Shown here one piece after another: positions 35,847 through 44,064 of a DNA stretch of 64,000 bases (positions are counted from its first letter, which is position 1; each line of letters starts with the position of its first letter). The stretch is from the NCBI RefSeq assembly GCF_001758465.1, contig NZ_MJIC01000004.1, forward strand, positions 186,001-250,000, given 5' to 3'. Source of the DNA: Marisediminitalea lipolytica. GTDB taxonomy: Bacteria > Pseudomonadota > Gammaproteobacteria > Enterobacterales > Alteromonadaceae. The notes under the pieces were generated by a model. That model saw nothing but the letters and a program-made list of their open reading frames with translations, was not told where the DNA came from and ran no database searches. The position numbers and the translations under genes are program-made.

Positions 35847-35873
35847 AAAAAGGGAGCCTATGGCTCCTTTTTT
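35847..35873 (+). terminator. Terminator of the Tol-Pal operon
   Basis: GGAGCC (35853-35858), loop TAT, GGCTCC (35862-35867), extended by A/T pairs and followed by six T. A strong Rho-independent terminator right after cpoB. Confidence 0.9.
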
Positions 35874-35976
35874 ATTGGCATAAGTAAAGTGCGGGTTGAA
35901 TACTGCACGAATTGATTTGTTTTTAAGCGGTTAAACGGTTTTTGACACAAAACTGCAAATAAATGGGTTTTTAAGG

Positions 35977-36004
35977 TTGCACCGCCGCCGGAAATGAGTA
36001 ATAT
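35977..36004 (+). promoter_or_regulatory. Promoter of the tRNA-Lys array
   Basis: TTGCAC, 16 bp, TAATAT, followed by a GC-rich discriminator (GCGCCCG) typical of stringently controlled stable-RNA promoters. Confidence 0.6.
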
Positions 36005-36044
36005 ATGCGCCCGTTGCCAAGACAAGGTGACGCGATAAATCGAA

Positions 36045-36120
36045 GGGTCGTTAGCTCAGTTGGTAGAGCAGTTGACTTTTAATCAATTGGTCGCTGGTTC
36101 GAATCCAGCACGACCCACCA
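36045..36120 (+). tRNA. tRNA-Lys (TTT), copy 1
   Basis: 76 nt including encoded CCA. The acceptor stem GGGTCGT pairs with ACGACCC. The anticodon loop CTTTTAA reads TTT, and the T-arm is CTGGTTCGAATCCAG. The position after cpoB and before nadA is the same as that of the lysine tRNA cluster in E. coli. Confidence 0.98.
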
Positions 36121-36147
36121 CTCCTCGATTTATCACCAATTTGAAAT

Positions 36148-36223
36148 GGGTCGTTAGCTCAGTTGGTAGAGCAGTTGACTTTTAATCAATTGGTCGCTGG
36201 TTCGAATCCAGCACGACCCACCA
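36148..36223 (+). tRNA. tRNA-Lys (TTT), copy 2
   Basis: Identical to copy 1 over all 76 nt, including CCA. Separated from copy 1 by 27 bp. Confidence 0.98.
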
Positions 36224-36268
36224 TTTCAAAGCGCTTTAAGCGAATCCAAAGTTACACCAAGTTTAGAT

Positions 36269-36344
36269 GGGTCGTTAGCTCAGTTGGTAGAGCAGTTGAC
36301 TTTTAATCAATTGGTCGCTGGTTCGAATCCAGCACGACCCACCA
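36269..36344 (+). tRNA. tRNA-Lys (TTT), copy 3
   Basis: Identical to copies 1 and 2. Separated from copy 2 by 45 bp. Its last 18 nt form the start of a 93-bp direct repeat that recurs at 36493. Confidence 0.98.
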
Positions 36345-36419
36345 TCTTCCTAAAACTCTAAAGCCTACCACTGTTAGAATAAGCTACACATGCTCGCGCC
36401 GGATGCGAACCAGCGAAGC
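36327..36419 (+). repeat. Direct repeat copy A (tRNA-Lys 3' end plus downstream)
   Basis: Begins with the last 18 nt of tRNA-Lys copy 3 and continues through about 75 bp of spacer. It ends GGATGCGAACCAGCGAAGC. That end resembles the reverse complement of the tRNA-Lys T-arm (GGATTCGAACCAGCGACC). It is paired with copy B at roughly 90 percent identity by eye. Confidence 0.8.
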
Positions 36420-36492
36420 TGTTCGACACTAAACTCTGTTTAGTGAACGTGCTTTAGCACGGCCCGAAGGGTGAGCCTTGTAAAGGCGAATC
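36420..36492. other. Spacer between the direct repeats
   Basis: Contains short inverted repeats (ACTAAACTCTGTTTAGT; GTGCTTTAGCAC) but no tRNA body or ORF. It takes the place where the 5' part of a fourth tRNA would lie. Confidence 0.4.
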
Positions 36493-36586
36493 ATCCAGCA
36501 CGACACACCATCTTCCTAAAATTCTGAAAGCCTATCACTGTCAGAATAAGCTACACATGCACGCGCCGGATGCGAACCAGCGAAGC
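36493..36586 (+). repeat. Direct repeat copy B (decayed tRNA-Lys 3' end plus downstream)
   Basis: Second copy of the 93-bp repeat. Its first 18 nt match the tRNA-Lys 3' end with one change (GACACACCA for GACCCACCA), but no 5' part of a tRNA precedes it. It looks like the remnant of a fourth tRNA-Lys unit. Confidence 0.75.
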
Positions 36587-36713
36587 ACTCCTAAGTGCTT
36601 GAAACAAACCAGCATCAGCCCCACATTATCTACAACGCATATTTTCGGCATTATTCATCCTGATTATTTTATAAACAGTCTCTTCAGTGTATGAAATTTT
36701 TATGACACTCGTG

Positions 36714-36719
36714 TATAAT
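36714..36719 (+). promoter_or_regulatory. Probable nadA -10 element
   Basis: A perfect TATAAT 41 bp before nadA. No good -35 lies 16-18 bp upstream, so the promoter may need an activator or be weak. The short GC-rich stretch after it would be the start region. Confidence 0.5.
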
Positions 36720-36760
36720 CGCCGCCCGTTCAGCCACAACCAGGTTAGGTATCTACAACC

Positions 36761-37819
36761 ATGACAATAGCTTATCGTATTGACCAGATTGATTATCCTT
36801 TTCCGGCAAAACCAGCCGTTTTATCTGACGTTCGTAAGGCTGAACTTAAAGATAAAATCAAAGTGTTGTTAAAAGAAAAGAACGCTACCATGGTTGCGCA
36901 TTATTACACTGACCCTGAAATTCAGGCGTTGGCAGAAGAAACCGGTGGCTGTGTAGCGGATTCGCTGGAAATGGCACGCTTTGGTCGTGATGCTGCTGAG
37001 CAGACGCTGCTGGTTGCAGGCGTAAAATTCATGGGCGAAACGGCCAAAATCCTCAGCCCGGAAAAACGCGTGTTTATGCCAACTATGGAAGCAACCTGTT
37101 CATTAGACTTAGGTTGTCCTATCGAAGAGTTCTCGGCGTTTTGTGATGCACATCCTGATCACACTGTTGTGGTTTATGCTAATACGTCTGCTGCCGTTAA
37201 AGCACGCGCTGACTGGGTGGTTACCTCCAGTATTGCGCTGGAAATCGTCGAGCATCTCGATAGCCTGGGTAAACCCATTATTTGGGGTCCGGATCGCCAC
37301 CTGGGTTCTTATATTGCTAAGAAAACCGGCGCAGAAATGCTGATGTGGCAGGGCGAGTGTATCGTACACGATGAATTCTCGTCTCAGGCGCTTCAGGACA
37401 TGAAAGCGCTGTATCCTGAAGCCGCAGTACTGGTTCACCCAGAGTCGCCTGCCAGTGTGGTTGAGATGGCTGATGCGGTAGGTTCTACCAGTCAGCTGAT
37501 TCAGGCAGCACAGGATATGCCTAATCAAACTTTTATTGTAGCAACCGATAAAGGCATCTTTTACAAAATGCAGCAACTCATGCCAGAAAAGCAGTTTGTA
37601 GAAGCGCCCACAGCCGGTAATGGCGCAACCTGTAAAAGCTGCGCACACTGCCCCTGGATGGCTATGAATGGTCTGGAAGCGATTTATCAGTCACTGACTA
37701 CTGTTGATACCAGTGCCCACGAAATCTTTGTTGACGACGCGTTAAGAGAGCAAGCACTGATCCCATTAAACCGCATGCTAGACTTTTCGGCACAGTTAAA
37801 AGCGAAAAAGAGCGCTTAG
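36761..37819 (+). CDS. nadA: Quinolinate synthase A
   Basis: [4Fe-4S] enzyme that condenses iminoaspartate with dihydroxyacetone phosphate to quinolinate in NAD synthesis. The three-domain pattern is clear: [91 protein letters not shown] and the cluster cysteine region [13 protein letters not shown]. Length 352 against 347 in E. coli. The gene order cpoB, tRNA-Lys, nadA is conserved with enterobacteria. Confidence 0.96.
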   Translation: MTIAYRIDQIDYPFPAKPAVLSDVRKAELKDKIKVLLKEKNATMVAHYYTDPEIQALAEETGGCVADSLEMARFGRDAAEQTLLVAGVKFMGETAKILSPEKRVFMPTMEATCSLDLGCPIEEFSAFCDAHPDHTVVVYANTSAAVKARADWVVTSSIALEIVEHLDSLGKPIIWGPDRHLGSYIAKKTGAEMLMWQGECIVHDEFSSQALQDMKALYPEAAVLVHPESPASVVEMADAVGSTSQLIQAAQDMPNQTFIVATDKGIFYKMQQLMPEKQFVEAPTAGNGATCKSCAHCPWMAMNGLEAIYQSLTTVDTSAHEIFVDDALREQALIPLNRMLDFSAQLKAKKSA

Positions 37820-37863
37820 TGCTTAATTAATCAGCATTCGGCCTATTTATTTAAGGCTAGTTC

Positions 37864-37892
37864 TTGATTCGTAGCGCGGCTTTACCTACTAT
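37864..37892 (+). promoter_or_regulatory. tRNA-Ser promoter
   Basis: TTGATT, 17 bp, TACTAT, then the GC-rich discriminator ACGCGC. It lies before the truncated tRNA-Ser copy, so it would drive a transcript running through that remnant into the intact tRNA-Ser. Confidence 0.55.
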
Positions 37893-37931
37893 ACGCGCAC
37901 TTAATTACTGCATTGCGGTAATACACAATTT

Positions 37932-37949
37932 GGAGAGATGGCTGAGTGG
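37932..37949 (+). pseudogene. Truncated 5' end of tRNA-Ser
   Basis: GGAGAGATGGCTGAGTGG equals the first 18 nt of the intact tRNA-Ser at 38089. Identity extends seven bases upstream, giving 25 identical bases at 37925-37949 and 38082-38106. The anticodon arm, variable arm and T-arm are absent; the following 130 bp is unrelated sequence with several short inverted repeats. Confidence 0.75.
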
Positions 37950-38088
37950 GTGAGCATTCGGTCGTCGAAGACGAAAAAGGGTGACTTAACGTCACGCTTT
38001 TAGAAGCGCAACGGCGAGACAGGAAGTCGAGACTGGGTGACGATCATCACGGATGTGTTAATGATAAAGCGCTTCGAAGAAACAATTT

Positions 38089-38179
38089 GGAGAGATGGCT
38101 GAGTGGCTGAAGGCGCACGCCTGGAAAGTGTGTATACGTTAATAGCGTATCGAGGGTTCGAATCCCTCTCTCTCCGCCA
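38089..38179 (+). tRNA. tRNA-Ser (GGA)
   Basis: 91 nt with encoded CCA. The acceptor stem GGAGAGA pairs with TCTCTCC. The anticodon GGA lies in CCTGGAAAG, a long variable arm is present (GTGTATACGTTAATAGCGTATC) and the T-arm is GAGGGTTCGAATCCCTC. It is followed nine bases later by a strong terminator. Confidence 0.97.
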
Positions 38180-38188
38180 GATATAAAG

Positions 38189-38213
38189 AAACCGGCTTTT
38201 GCCGGTTTTTTTT
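38189..38213 (+). terminator. tRNA-Ser terminator
   Basis: ACCGGC (38191-38196), loop TTTT, GCCGGT (38201-38206), then a run of T. A strong intrinsic terminator. Confidence 0.9.
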
Positions 38214-38513
38214 ATCCAGAACAAAATGGTTGTCGCTGCACTTGACGTTTTGCAATTGTCGCCAGTCAATTTGGTTCAAAATTGAGCTTCCGATAGAGTT
38301 CTTTAGTGTAAGCAGCGAACTCAATGTACCACTCTTAATCTTCCACTATTTTAGGTTAAACCGCTGCTGCCGTGGAGTTTAAGAGCCATCAACAGACATT
38401 ACTGCTCTCAGGAACAACCTAGCAATGGTGAAGCTCGTTCATAATTTAACCTCGCATAAAGAATGATCTAACGCTGTTTAAAATACTATCGAAGTCGGTG
38501 ATTACACTATTAG
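38214..38513. other. Non-coding stretch downstream of tRNA-Ser
   Basis: Visibly more A/T-rich than the flanking genes. I see no ORF of credible length, RNA, or integrase fragment in this part. Confidence 0.4.
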
Positions 38514-38840
38514 CCTAGGCTTAGTGTTTACTTAGGGAAAGAGGTTGGAAACCTGTACCTAAATTCACGGTTAGGATTCGTAAAGTTTTGGAAACGGCAG
38601 ATAGTTAAAAACATTTACGACAGGGTACTGACAGAAACCAATCCCTTTAAAAAGAGGGGCTCTTACGAAGCGATCAGTATTATCTTGTTTCCTCTCTACA
38701 ACGAAGTCTATTTGCATTGATTCAAAGGCTATCCCAGCGTTGCCTTCCGGAAGGAATTGTGTGAATACCTAAAGTCTTCTGAGGCTATACATATGAATGC
38801 GTTACTACATAGCGAACCGGTTAGACATCGTGTACGCTGA
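38514..38840 (+). pseudogene. Possible broken coding sequence
   Basis: One frame stays open for 68 codons (38514-38717), meets a single TGA at 38718-38720 and stays open for a further 39 codons to TGA at 38838. The reading is protein-like (for example RLGFVKFWKRQIVKNIYDRV before the stop and KGYPSVAFRKELCEYLKSSE after it), rich in Lys, Tyr and Phe. There is no obvious start codon or ribosome site. I do not recognise the family. It could be a chance open frame in A/T-rich DNA. Confidence 0.3.
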
Positions 38841-38875
38841 TACTGCTTTTCGTGTAACTTTATCAGGGATGAAAT

Positions 38876-39526
38876 ATGCAACTGAATGATGCAATACCAG
38901 AACGCAGAAACTTAATCGTCTTCTGTCTTACCACAGTTATTTTTATTGTTGGAGGTGGTGATATTGAAAGCGACTTGAAACTTCCTCTTTTCGGGATAGT
39001 TTTAGATAATCCTGAAAACTTGATTGCTATTTATTGGTTCGTATTCATCTATCTGATTATTCGATATTTATTGGTTTTTAGGGGCGTTAGTTATAGTGAC
39101 GAAAGCCGGTACATATACAACAAAAAATCTTGGAGTTCTGCTCTAAAATCTCTCTACATGAAATGCATGCCAAAACAAGCCATTTTTTATTTCGTTAAAT
39201 GGGGTGTAAATGGCAATACAAAGTACGGAAAGTTTAAAATTAAACTAAAAGAAGCCGGTGCTGAAAATTACACAAAAGCTAACCTCCATTTCAGCGTAGA
39301 CTCTGTAAGAGAATCAGAGGAATCTAAGCTTTATCTTATATTAAATCTTCCGGAGTCAACTGGAAAGTCCCTTAAAAGTGAAGAGATAAAGCCAACCTCA
39401 ACTTCTTTTATTCTTCAATCGTTTTTTCTGGTTTTAATATGCTCTTTCTTTAACAAATATGCTTCTGATTGGTATGGCCCTTTAATTTTCACAGTGCTTA
39501 CATTGGGGTTTATTTGCACAATTTAA
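38876..39526 (+). CDS. Hypothetical membrane protein
   Basis: A 216-residue protein of unknown function. It has two N-terminal hydrophobic segments (about 13-30 and 48-68), a central soluble domain of about 110 residues, and one or two C-terminal segments (about 178-215). Shine-Dalgarno AGGGA lies five bases before the ATG. Base composition is clearly lower in GC than neighbouring genes, and it lies alone in the tRNA-Ser-flanked stretch, so horizontal origin is plausible. No recognisable domain. Confidence 0.6.
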   Translation: MQLNDAIPERRNLIVFCLTTVIFIVGGGDIESDLKLPLFGIVLDNPENLIAIYWFVFIYLIIRYLLVFRGVSYSDESRYIYNKKSWSSALKSLYMKCMPKQAIFYFVKWGVNGNTKYGKFKIKLKEAGAENYTKANLHFSVDSVRESEESKLYLILNLPESTGKSLKSEEIKPTSTSFILQSFFLVLICSFFNKYASDWYGPLIFTVLTLGFICTI

Positions 39527-40270
39527 ATAGCTCGAGTCGCATAGATCCCGTTACTCGCTTTTCATAAAAAACAAAGCACTCGAGTGAAGTTTGTGGCGAA
39601 TCGTGGCCCGGCAATACCGCTATAAACGGTGAGCATCTTGCCGTTATAATGAACGATTGTTATTTGCGCAGTTTCCAACTCTGTACATTATCAAAATGAC
39701 TGCGGGTACCTTGGTGAAGGCGAATGTACACTGTTGAGTCAGCACCCACAAAACTCCTTAACAATGCCAAAATTTCACAACTGTCCAGTCACATTGTATC
39801 GGGGCCTAGCCAGTGTTCAAATGTGATGATACCCAGCGATTCGATACTAGTGTCAATGACTGGTACTTTTTCAAGAGCGTTTACATCGTTGTTGCTTTGC
39901 GAGTCTGACGTTCTAAAAACCGGCTTTTGCCTGTTTTTTTATGCTCATTATTTACTAATTGTAACAATTTGGGCATACGTAAACAGTGCTTGCTCACAAC
40001 GTAACTCTAAGCATCTTTACTATTATCTTTTTTCTAAATAATAAACAGTAGGTTACCGGTTCTCATGCGGTGAGATTCGCAATTTGATACGCAAACGCCG
40101 GCTGGACTACGTTCGACGAGCTGCGTCTCTCAACGTTAGTTTACATTTTCTGGCAACTTTACTTACTCCTAAGCAGCTTGTTTATTCGCTCAGCTATTGA
40201 CCTGTGGGTCATTTTGATAAAGGTTAGTAATAATCAGCATAAAAATAATGACGACAGGAAGGAAACCCAA
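39527..40270. other. Intergenic region upstream of the TldD-like gene
   Basis: About 740 bp without a convincing gene. A 105-codon open frame at 39724 has no ribosome site or family resemblance and is not called. AAAACCGGCTTTTGCCTG followed by seven T (about 39916-39940) closely resembles the tRNA-Ser terminator at 38189, with one stem base changed. The TldD operon promoter should lie near 40140-40250 but I cannot place it. Confidence 0.4.
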
Positions 40271-41899
40271 ATGCAAAGACGAGATTTTATTCGATTGGGA
40301 GGCGTTGGTATGGCCTCCATGATACTTCCGGTATCAGGCATCGCCGTATCAGCCGAACAATTGTTGGATAAGCCAATGGATGTGGCTTACAAGAAAAAGC
40401 TGGCTGATATCGCTTTGAATGCAGCGAAAGCCAAAGGTGCAACCTATGCAGACGCCCGAATCGGCCGTTATCTTAACCAGTTCATCACCACTCGTGAAGC
40501 GAATGTCGATAATATCGTTAACAGAGAATCAGCCGGCATTGGCATTCGCGTTATTGCAAATGGCACCTGGGGATTTGCTTCTACTTCCAATATGACACCC
40601 GATAGTGTTGCTAAAACGGCTGAACAAGCGGTTGCGGTGGCAATGGCGAATTCGAAATTTCAAACCAGCCCTGTCGTACTGGCACCGGTAAAAGGCGTCG
40701 GTGAAGTAAGCTGGCAAACGCCAATCAAAAAAAACGCCATGGAAGTGCCGATTCAGGAAAAGGTCGATATGCTGCTAACTGCTAATGATGCGGCAATGAG
40801 CAACGGGGCAAACTACATCACCTCCATACTGTTTTTGGTTAATGAACAAAAATATTTCGCGTCTACAGATGGCTCTTACATTGATCAGGATGTGCATCGT
40901 CTGTGGGCGCCGTTTTTTGCCACCGGGGTGGGCAAAAATGGTTTTAAACAGCGCAATGGTCTGGGTAACCCAGTAGGCATGGGCTTTGAATATCTGGATG
41001 GCAAAGAAGAAGATAAAATCAAAATCAGTGGCGCTAATGTAGGCTATAAAAACTCTTATGATTTAGTTGAAGATGCCGCCGCTGCGGGTAAACAATTACA
41101 AGCCAAACTTAAAGCGCGCTCGGTTGAGCCTGGCAAGTACGACCTGGTGCTGGACCCTGCGCATTTAATGCTTACCATTCACGAATCAGTGGGCCACCCG
41201 CTAGAGCTTGATCGGGTGTTGGGTTATGAAGCGAACTATGCCGGTACCAGTTTTGCGACACTCGATAAGTGGCGCAGTGGCAAATTCCAGTATGGTTCGG
41301 ATGTCGTTAATCTGTTCGCCGATAAGACCCAGGAATATTCACTGGGTAATGTGGCTTACGATGATGAAGGCGTGAAAACCAAGCAATGGGATTTGGTGAA
41401 AGACGGCATATTAGTGAACTACCAGGCGATTCGCGATCAAGTGCATATGATTGACCAAAAAGAGTCTCATGGCTGTTGCTACTCACAAAGTTGGGCCGAT
41501 GTTCAGTTTCAGCGTATGCCCAATGTCTCGCTTAAACCCAATGAAAAGGATATTTCTGCGGAAGATATTATTAAAGAAGTGGATGACGGGATTTATATCG
41601 CTGGCAGGGGCTCATTTTCCATCGACCAACAACGCTATAACTTCCAGTTTGGTGGTCAGCTGTTTTACGAAATTAAAGATGGCAAGATTGTCGACCAAAT
41701 CGAAGACGTCGCTTATCAGTCTAACACCCAGGAGTTCTGGAATAACTGCGTAAAAACTGCGGGTAAATCAGATTATCGACTCGGTGGATCATTCTTTGAT
41801 GGTAAAGGTCAGCCTGCACAGGTAAGCGCGGTTTCTCATGGTTGTGCTACCACAAGATTTAATAATGTTAACGTGATCAACACTGCGCGTAACGTGTGA
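40271..41899 (+). CDS. TldD-family metalloprotease with Tat signal
   Basis: A 542-residue member of the TldD/PmbA family, whose E. coli members form a cytosolic heterodimeric protease (TldD/TldE). Unlike E. coli TldD it starts with a twin-arginine signal (QRRDFIRLGG and a hydrophobic stretch to about residue 30), so export in folded form is predicted. The metal motif HExxxH is present as HESVGHPLELD (His304). The later Cys ligand region (CGK..GQ in E. coli TldD) reads FDGKGQ here, with a cysteine displaced to SHGCATTRF. The start at 40271 has AGGAAGG upstream. It heads an eight-gene run and its partner TldE-like gene follows by 31 bp. Confidence 0.88.
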   Translation: MQRRDFIRLGGVGMASMILPVSGIAVSAEQLLDKPMDVAYKKKLADIALNAAKAKGATYADARIGRYLNQFITTREANVDNIVNRESAGIGIRVIANGTWGFASTSNMTPDSVAKTAEQAVAVAMANSKFQTSPVVLAPVKGVGEVSWQTPIKKNAMEVPIQEKVDMLLTANDAAMSNGANYITSILFLVNEQKYFASTDGSYIDQDVHRLWAPFFATGVGKNGFKQRNGLGNPVGMGFEYLDGKEEDKIKISGANVGYKNSYDLVEDAAAAGKQLQAKLKARSVEPGKYDLVLDPAHLMLTIHESVGHPLELDRVLGYEANYAGTSFATLDKWRSGKFQYGSDVVNLFADKTQEYSLGNVAYDDEGVKTKQWDLVKDGILVNYQAIRDQVHMIDQKESHGCCYSQSWADVQFQRMPNVSLKPNEKDISAEDIIKEVDDGIYIAGRGSFSIDQQRYNFQFGGQLFYEIKDGKIVDQIEDVAYQSNTQEFWNNCVKTAGKSDYRLGGSFFDGKGQPAQVSAVSHGCATTRFNNVNVINTARNV

Positions 41900-41930
41900 T
41901 AGCCAGGAACGAAAAAGGAATAACAAGATC

Positions 41931-43265
41931 ATGACCATGATTACTGAAGAAACAGCAAAAAAATTGCTGACCAAAGTGCTTTCGTTCTCTAAAGCAGACG
42001 AATGCGAATGCAATCTCAATGGCCGCAGTGCCGGTAATATCCGCTACGCCAGAAACACGGTTTCCACAGCAGGTGAAGAGAGCGATGTTGTACTCATTGT
42101 TCAGTCTACCTTTGGCAAACGCATTGGTGTAGCCAGCATCAATGAATTTGATGATGCATCGTTAGAAAAGGTGGTTCGACGTTCTGAGCAGCTGGCTAAA
42201 TTAGCGCCTGAAAACAAAGAATATATGCCAGTATTTGGCAAACAGGAATACCTTGATACACCAAGTTTTGCACTGTCGACCGCCAGTGTAACACCCGAGG
42301 ACCGTGCTGATGCGGCCGGGGCGAGCATCATGCCGTCGAAGAAGAACAAAATGGTTTCCTCAGGGTTTCTTGAAGAAGAGGTCACCTTTGCCGCCATTAT
42401 GAACAATAAAGGCCTGTTTGCTTATAACACGGCAACCAATGTGGATTTCTCGGTAACTATCCGTACCGAGGATGGCAAAGGATCAGGCTGGGCAAGTCAG
42501 GATGTGACCGACGTTAAAAAACTGGATACTGCTAAAGTATCGCAAATTGCCATTCAGAAGGCCGGAGGGTCGGTAGGTGCTAAAGAGATGGAGCCGGGCA
42601 AATATACGGTCATTCTTGAGCCTGCCGCCAGTGTGCAGTTATTGCAAAATATGGGGCGTAACTTTGATCAGCGATCTGCTGACGAGGGGCGTAGCTTTTT
42701 GAGCAACAAGCTTGACGAGGGTGAAGAAGGCCCAACTAACAAACTCGGGCAAAAGATGTTTGATGAGCGCGTGCATATCTACAGCGATCCTCAGCATCCG
42801 GAGGTACCCACAGCACCATTTGGCCAGGATGGATACCCTCTCAAACGTACGGACTGGATTAAAGAGGGTGTTATTACCAACATGCCTAATTCACCGTACT
42901 GGGCGAAGAAAACCGGCATGCCTTATATACCCTACGGTAGCAATATTATTATGGCAGGTGGCGACGAGTCCCTTGAGGATATGATCCAAAATACCCGTCG
43001 TGGTGTTCTCGTCACCCGGCTTTGGTACATACGCTCGCTGGATCCACAAACGCTGCTCTACACCGGCTTAACCCGGGACGGCACTTTTTATATTGAAAAT
43101 GGCAAAATCAAATATCCAATCAAAAACTTCCGGTTTAATGAGAGCCCCATTGTGATGCTGAATAACATTGAAGCATTAGGTAAACCGGTAAGAATTAATG
43201 GCAACATGATCCCGCCAATGAAGATTCGTGACTTTACCTTCAGCAGTTTATCTGATGCGGTATAG
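41931..43265 (+). CDS. TldE/PmbA-family protein
   Basis: A 444-residue TldE-type partner of the TldD-like protein. It has the family layout: N-terminal domain (ECECNLNGRSAGNIRYARN ... ESDVVLIVQSTFGKRIGVAS) and C-terminal barrel half ending NFRFNESPIVMLNNIEALGKPVRI. It lacks the HExxxH metal motif, as expected for the non-catalytic partner. No signal peptide is visible, so it may stay cytoplasmic or be carried by the Tat-borne partner. It lies 31 bp after the TldD-like gene and 63 bp before the DUF4159 gene. Confidence 0.87.
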   Translation: MTMITEETAKKLLTKVLSFSKADECECNLNGRSAGNIRYARNTVSTAGEESDVVLIVQSTFGKRIGVASINEFDDASLEKVVRRSEQLAKLAPENKEYMPVFGKQEYLDTPSFALSTASVTPEDRADAAGASIMPSKKNKMVSSGFLEEEVTFAAIMNNKGLFAYNTATNVDFSVTIRTEDGKGSGWASQDVTDVKKLDTAKVSQIAIQKAGGSVGAKEMEPGKYTVILEPAASVQLLQNMGRNFDQRSADEGRSFLSNKLDEGEEGPTNKLGQKMFDERVHIYSDPQHPEVPTAPFGQDGYPLKRTDWIKEGVITNMPNSPYWAKKTGMPYIPYGSNIIMAGGDESLEDMIQNTRRGVLVTRLWYIRSLDPQTLLYTGLTRDGTFYIENGKIKYPIKNFRFNESPIVMLNNIEALGKPVRINGNMIPPMKIRDFTFSSLSDAV

Positions 43266-43328
43266 CCTTTTTCTTCGGTCACGTCAGGCGTGCTGAAGCG
43301 CCTGATGTATTAATTCGTTTGTCCAACT

Positions 43329-44036
43329 ATGTCATACAGCAGAAGAGCGATTCTAAAATCCAGCGGTGCCCTGTTTTGTACTTTGGCAATGCCAAAAGTT
43401 GCAAGGGCACTGGAAGGTGCTGATTACGATTTTTATTTTACCCGTTTAAGTTATGAGTCAGGGGATTGGGAAGTCGATGAGAGAATGCCGGCCAATGTGC
43501 TCAATTCGTTAATTGAATACACCAGCTTACGGGTTGATTTAAAAGAGCGGATTGTACCGCTGTCTGATCCGACAATGCTGACTGCGCCGTTTTGTTATAT
43601 GGCCGGTCATCGGTTGGCCCAGTTTAATCAGCAGGAACGAGAAAACTTCAAACGCTACGTTGAAAACGGCGGTTTTGTTTTTGTCGATGACTGCAATCAT
43701 GACATCGATGGTATGTTTGCGCGCACCTTCGAAGCGCAAATGACAGACATTTTTGGCTCGCAGGCGCTACAGAAAATCCCCAATGATCATCCACTCTACA
43801 GTGCGTTCTTTGAATTCGATGGCCCGCCAAGAACGTCCGTTGAACTCAATGGCTGGGGGGATGATTTAGTGCATGATTACCTCAAAGCTATCCAGGTTAA
43901 TGGCAGAATTGGCGTGCTTTACAGTAATAAAGACTTAGGCTGCGAATGGGATTATGACTTCAGAAACAAACGCTGGTTAAAAGTCGATAATACCCGGTTT
44001 GCGGTGAATATTGTGGTGTATGCCATGACGGCGTAG
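43329..44036 (+). CDS. DUF4159-family protein with Tat-like signal
   Basis: A 235-residue DUF4159 protein. The N-terminus SRRAILKSSGALFCTLAMP is a second twin-arginine-type signal in this operon. The domain resembles a glutamine-amidotransferase-like fold (YDFYFTRLSYESGDWEVDE ... NFKRYVENGGFVFVDDCNHD ... LYSNKDLGCEWDYDF). DUF4159 genes are often found with MoxR-DUF58 operons. The function is unknown, probably a periplasmic component. Confidence 0.85.
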   Translation: MSYSRRAILKSSGALFCTLAMPKVARALEGADYDFYFTRLSYESGDWEVDERMPANVLNSLIEYTSLRVDLKERIVPLSDPTMLTAPFCYMAGHRLAQFNQQERENFKRYVENGGFVFVDDCNHDIDGMFARTFEAQMTDIFGSQALQKIPNDHPLYSAFFEFDGPPRTSVELNGWGDDLVHDYLKAIQVNGRIGVLYSNKDLGCEWDYDFRNKRWLKVDNTRFAVNIVVYAMTA

Positions 44037-44064
44037 ATGCGCCACCTGATTAGGAACAACAGTT

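Noticed and set aside
36345..36760. CRISPR-like array from the repeated segments after tRNA-Lys
   Set aside because: Only two imperfect 93-bp copies beginning in a tRNA end; repeat length and spacing do not fit a CRISPR array and no cas genes are present.
38000..38269. 90-residue minus-strand ORF containing ERDSNPRYAINVYTLSRRAPS
   Set aside because: It is the antisense reading of tRNA-Ser, a well-known false ORF in bacterial annotation.
39724..40041. 105-codon plus-strand ORF in the TldD upstream region
   Set aside because: No ribosome site, no family resemblance, unusual Ser/Cys-rich composition, and it spans the terminator-like repeat.
38180..40177. Complete mobile element at tRNA-Ser
   Set aside because: No integrase, transposase or clean direct-repeat attachment pair is visible; only weak signs of past insertion remain.
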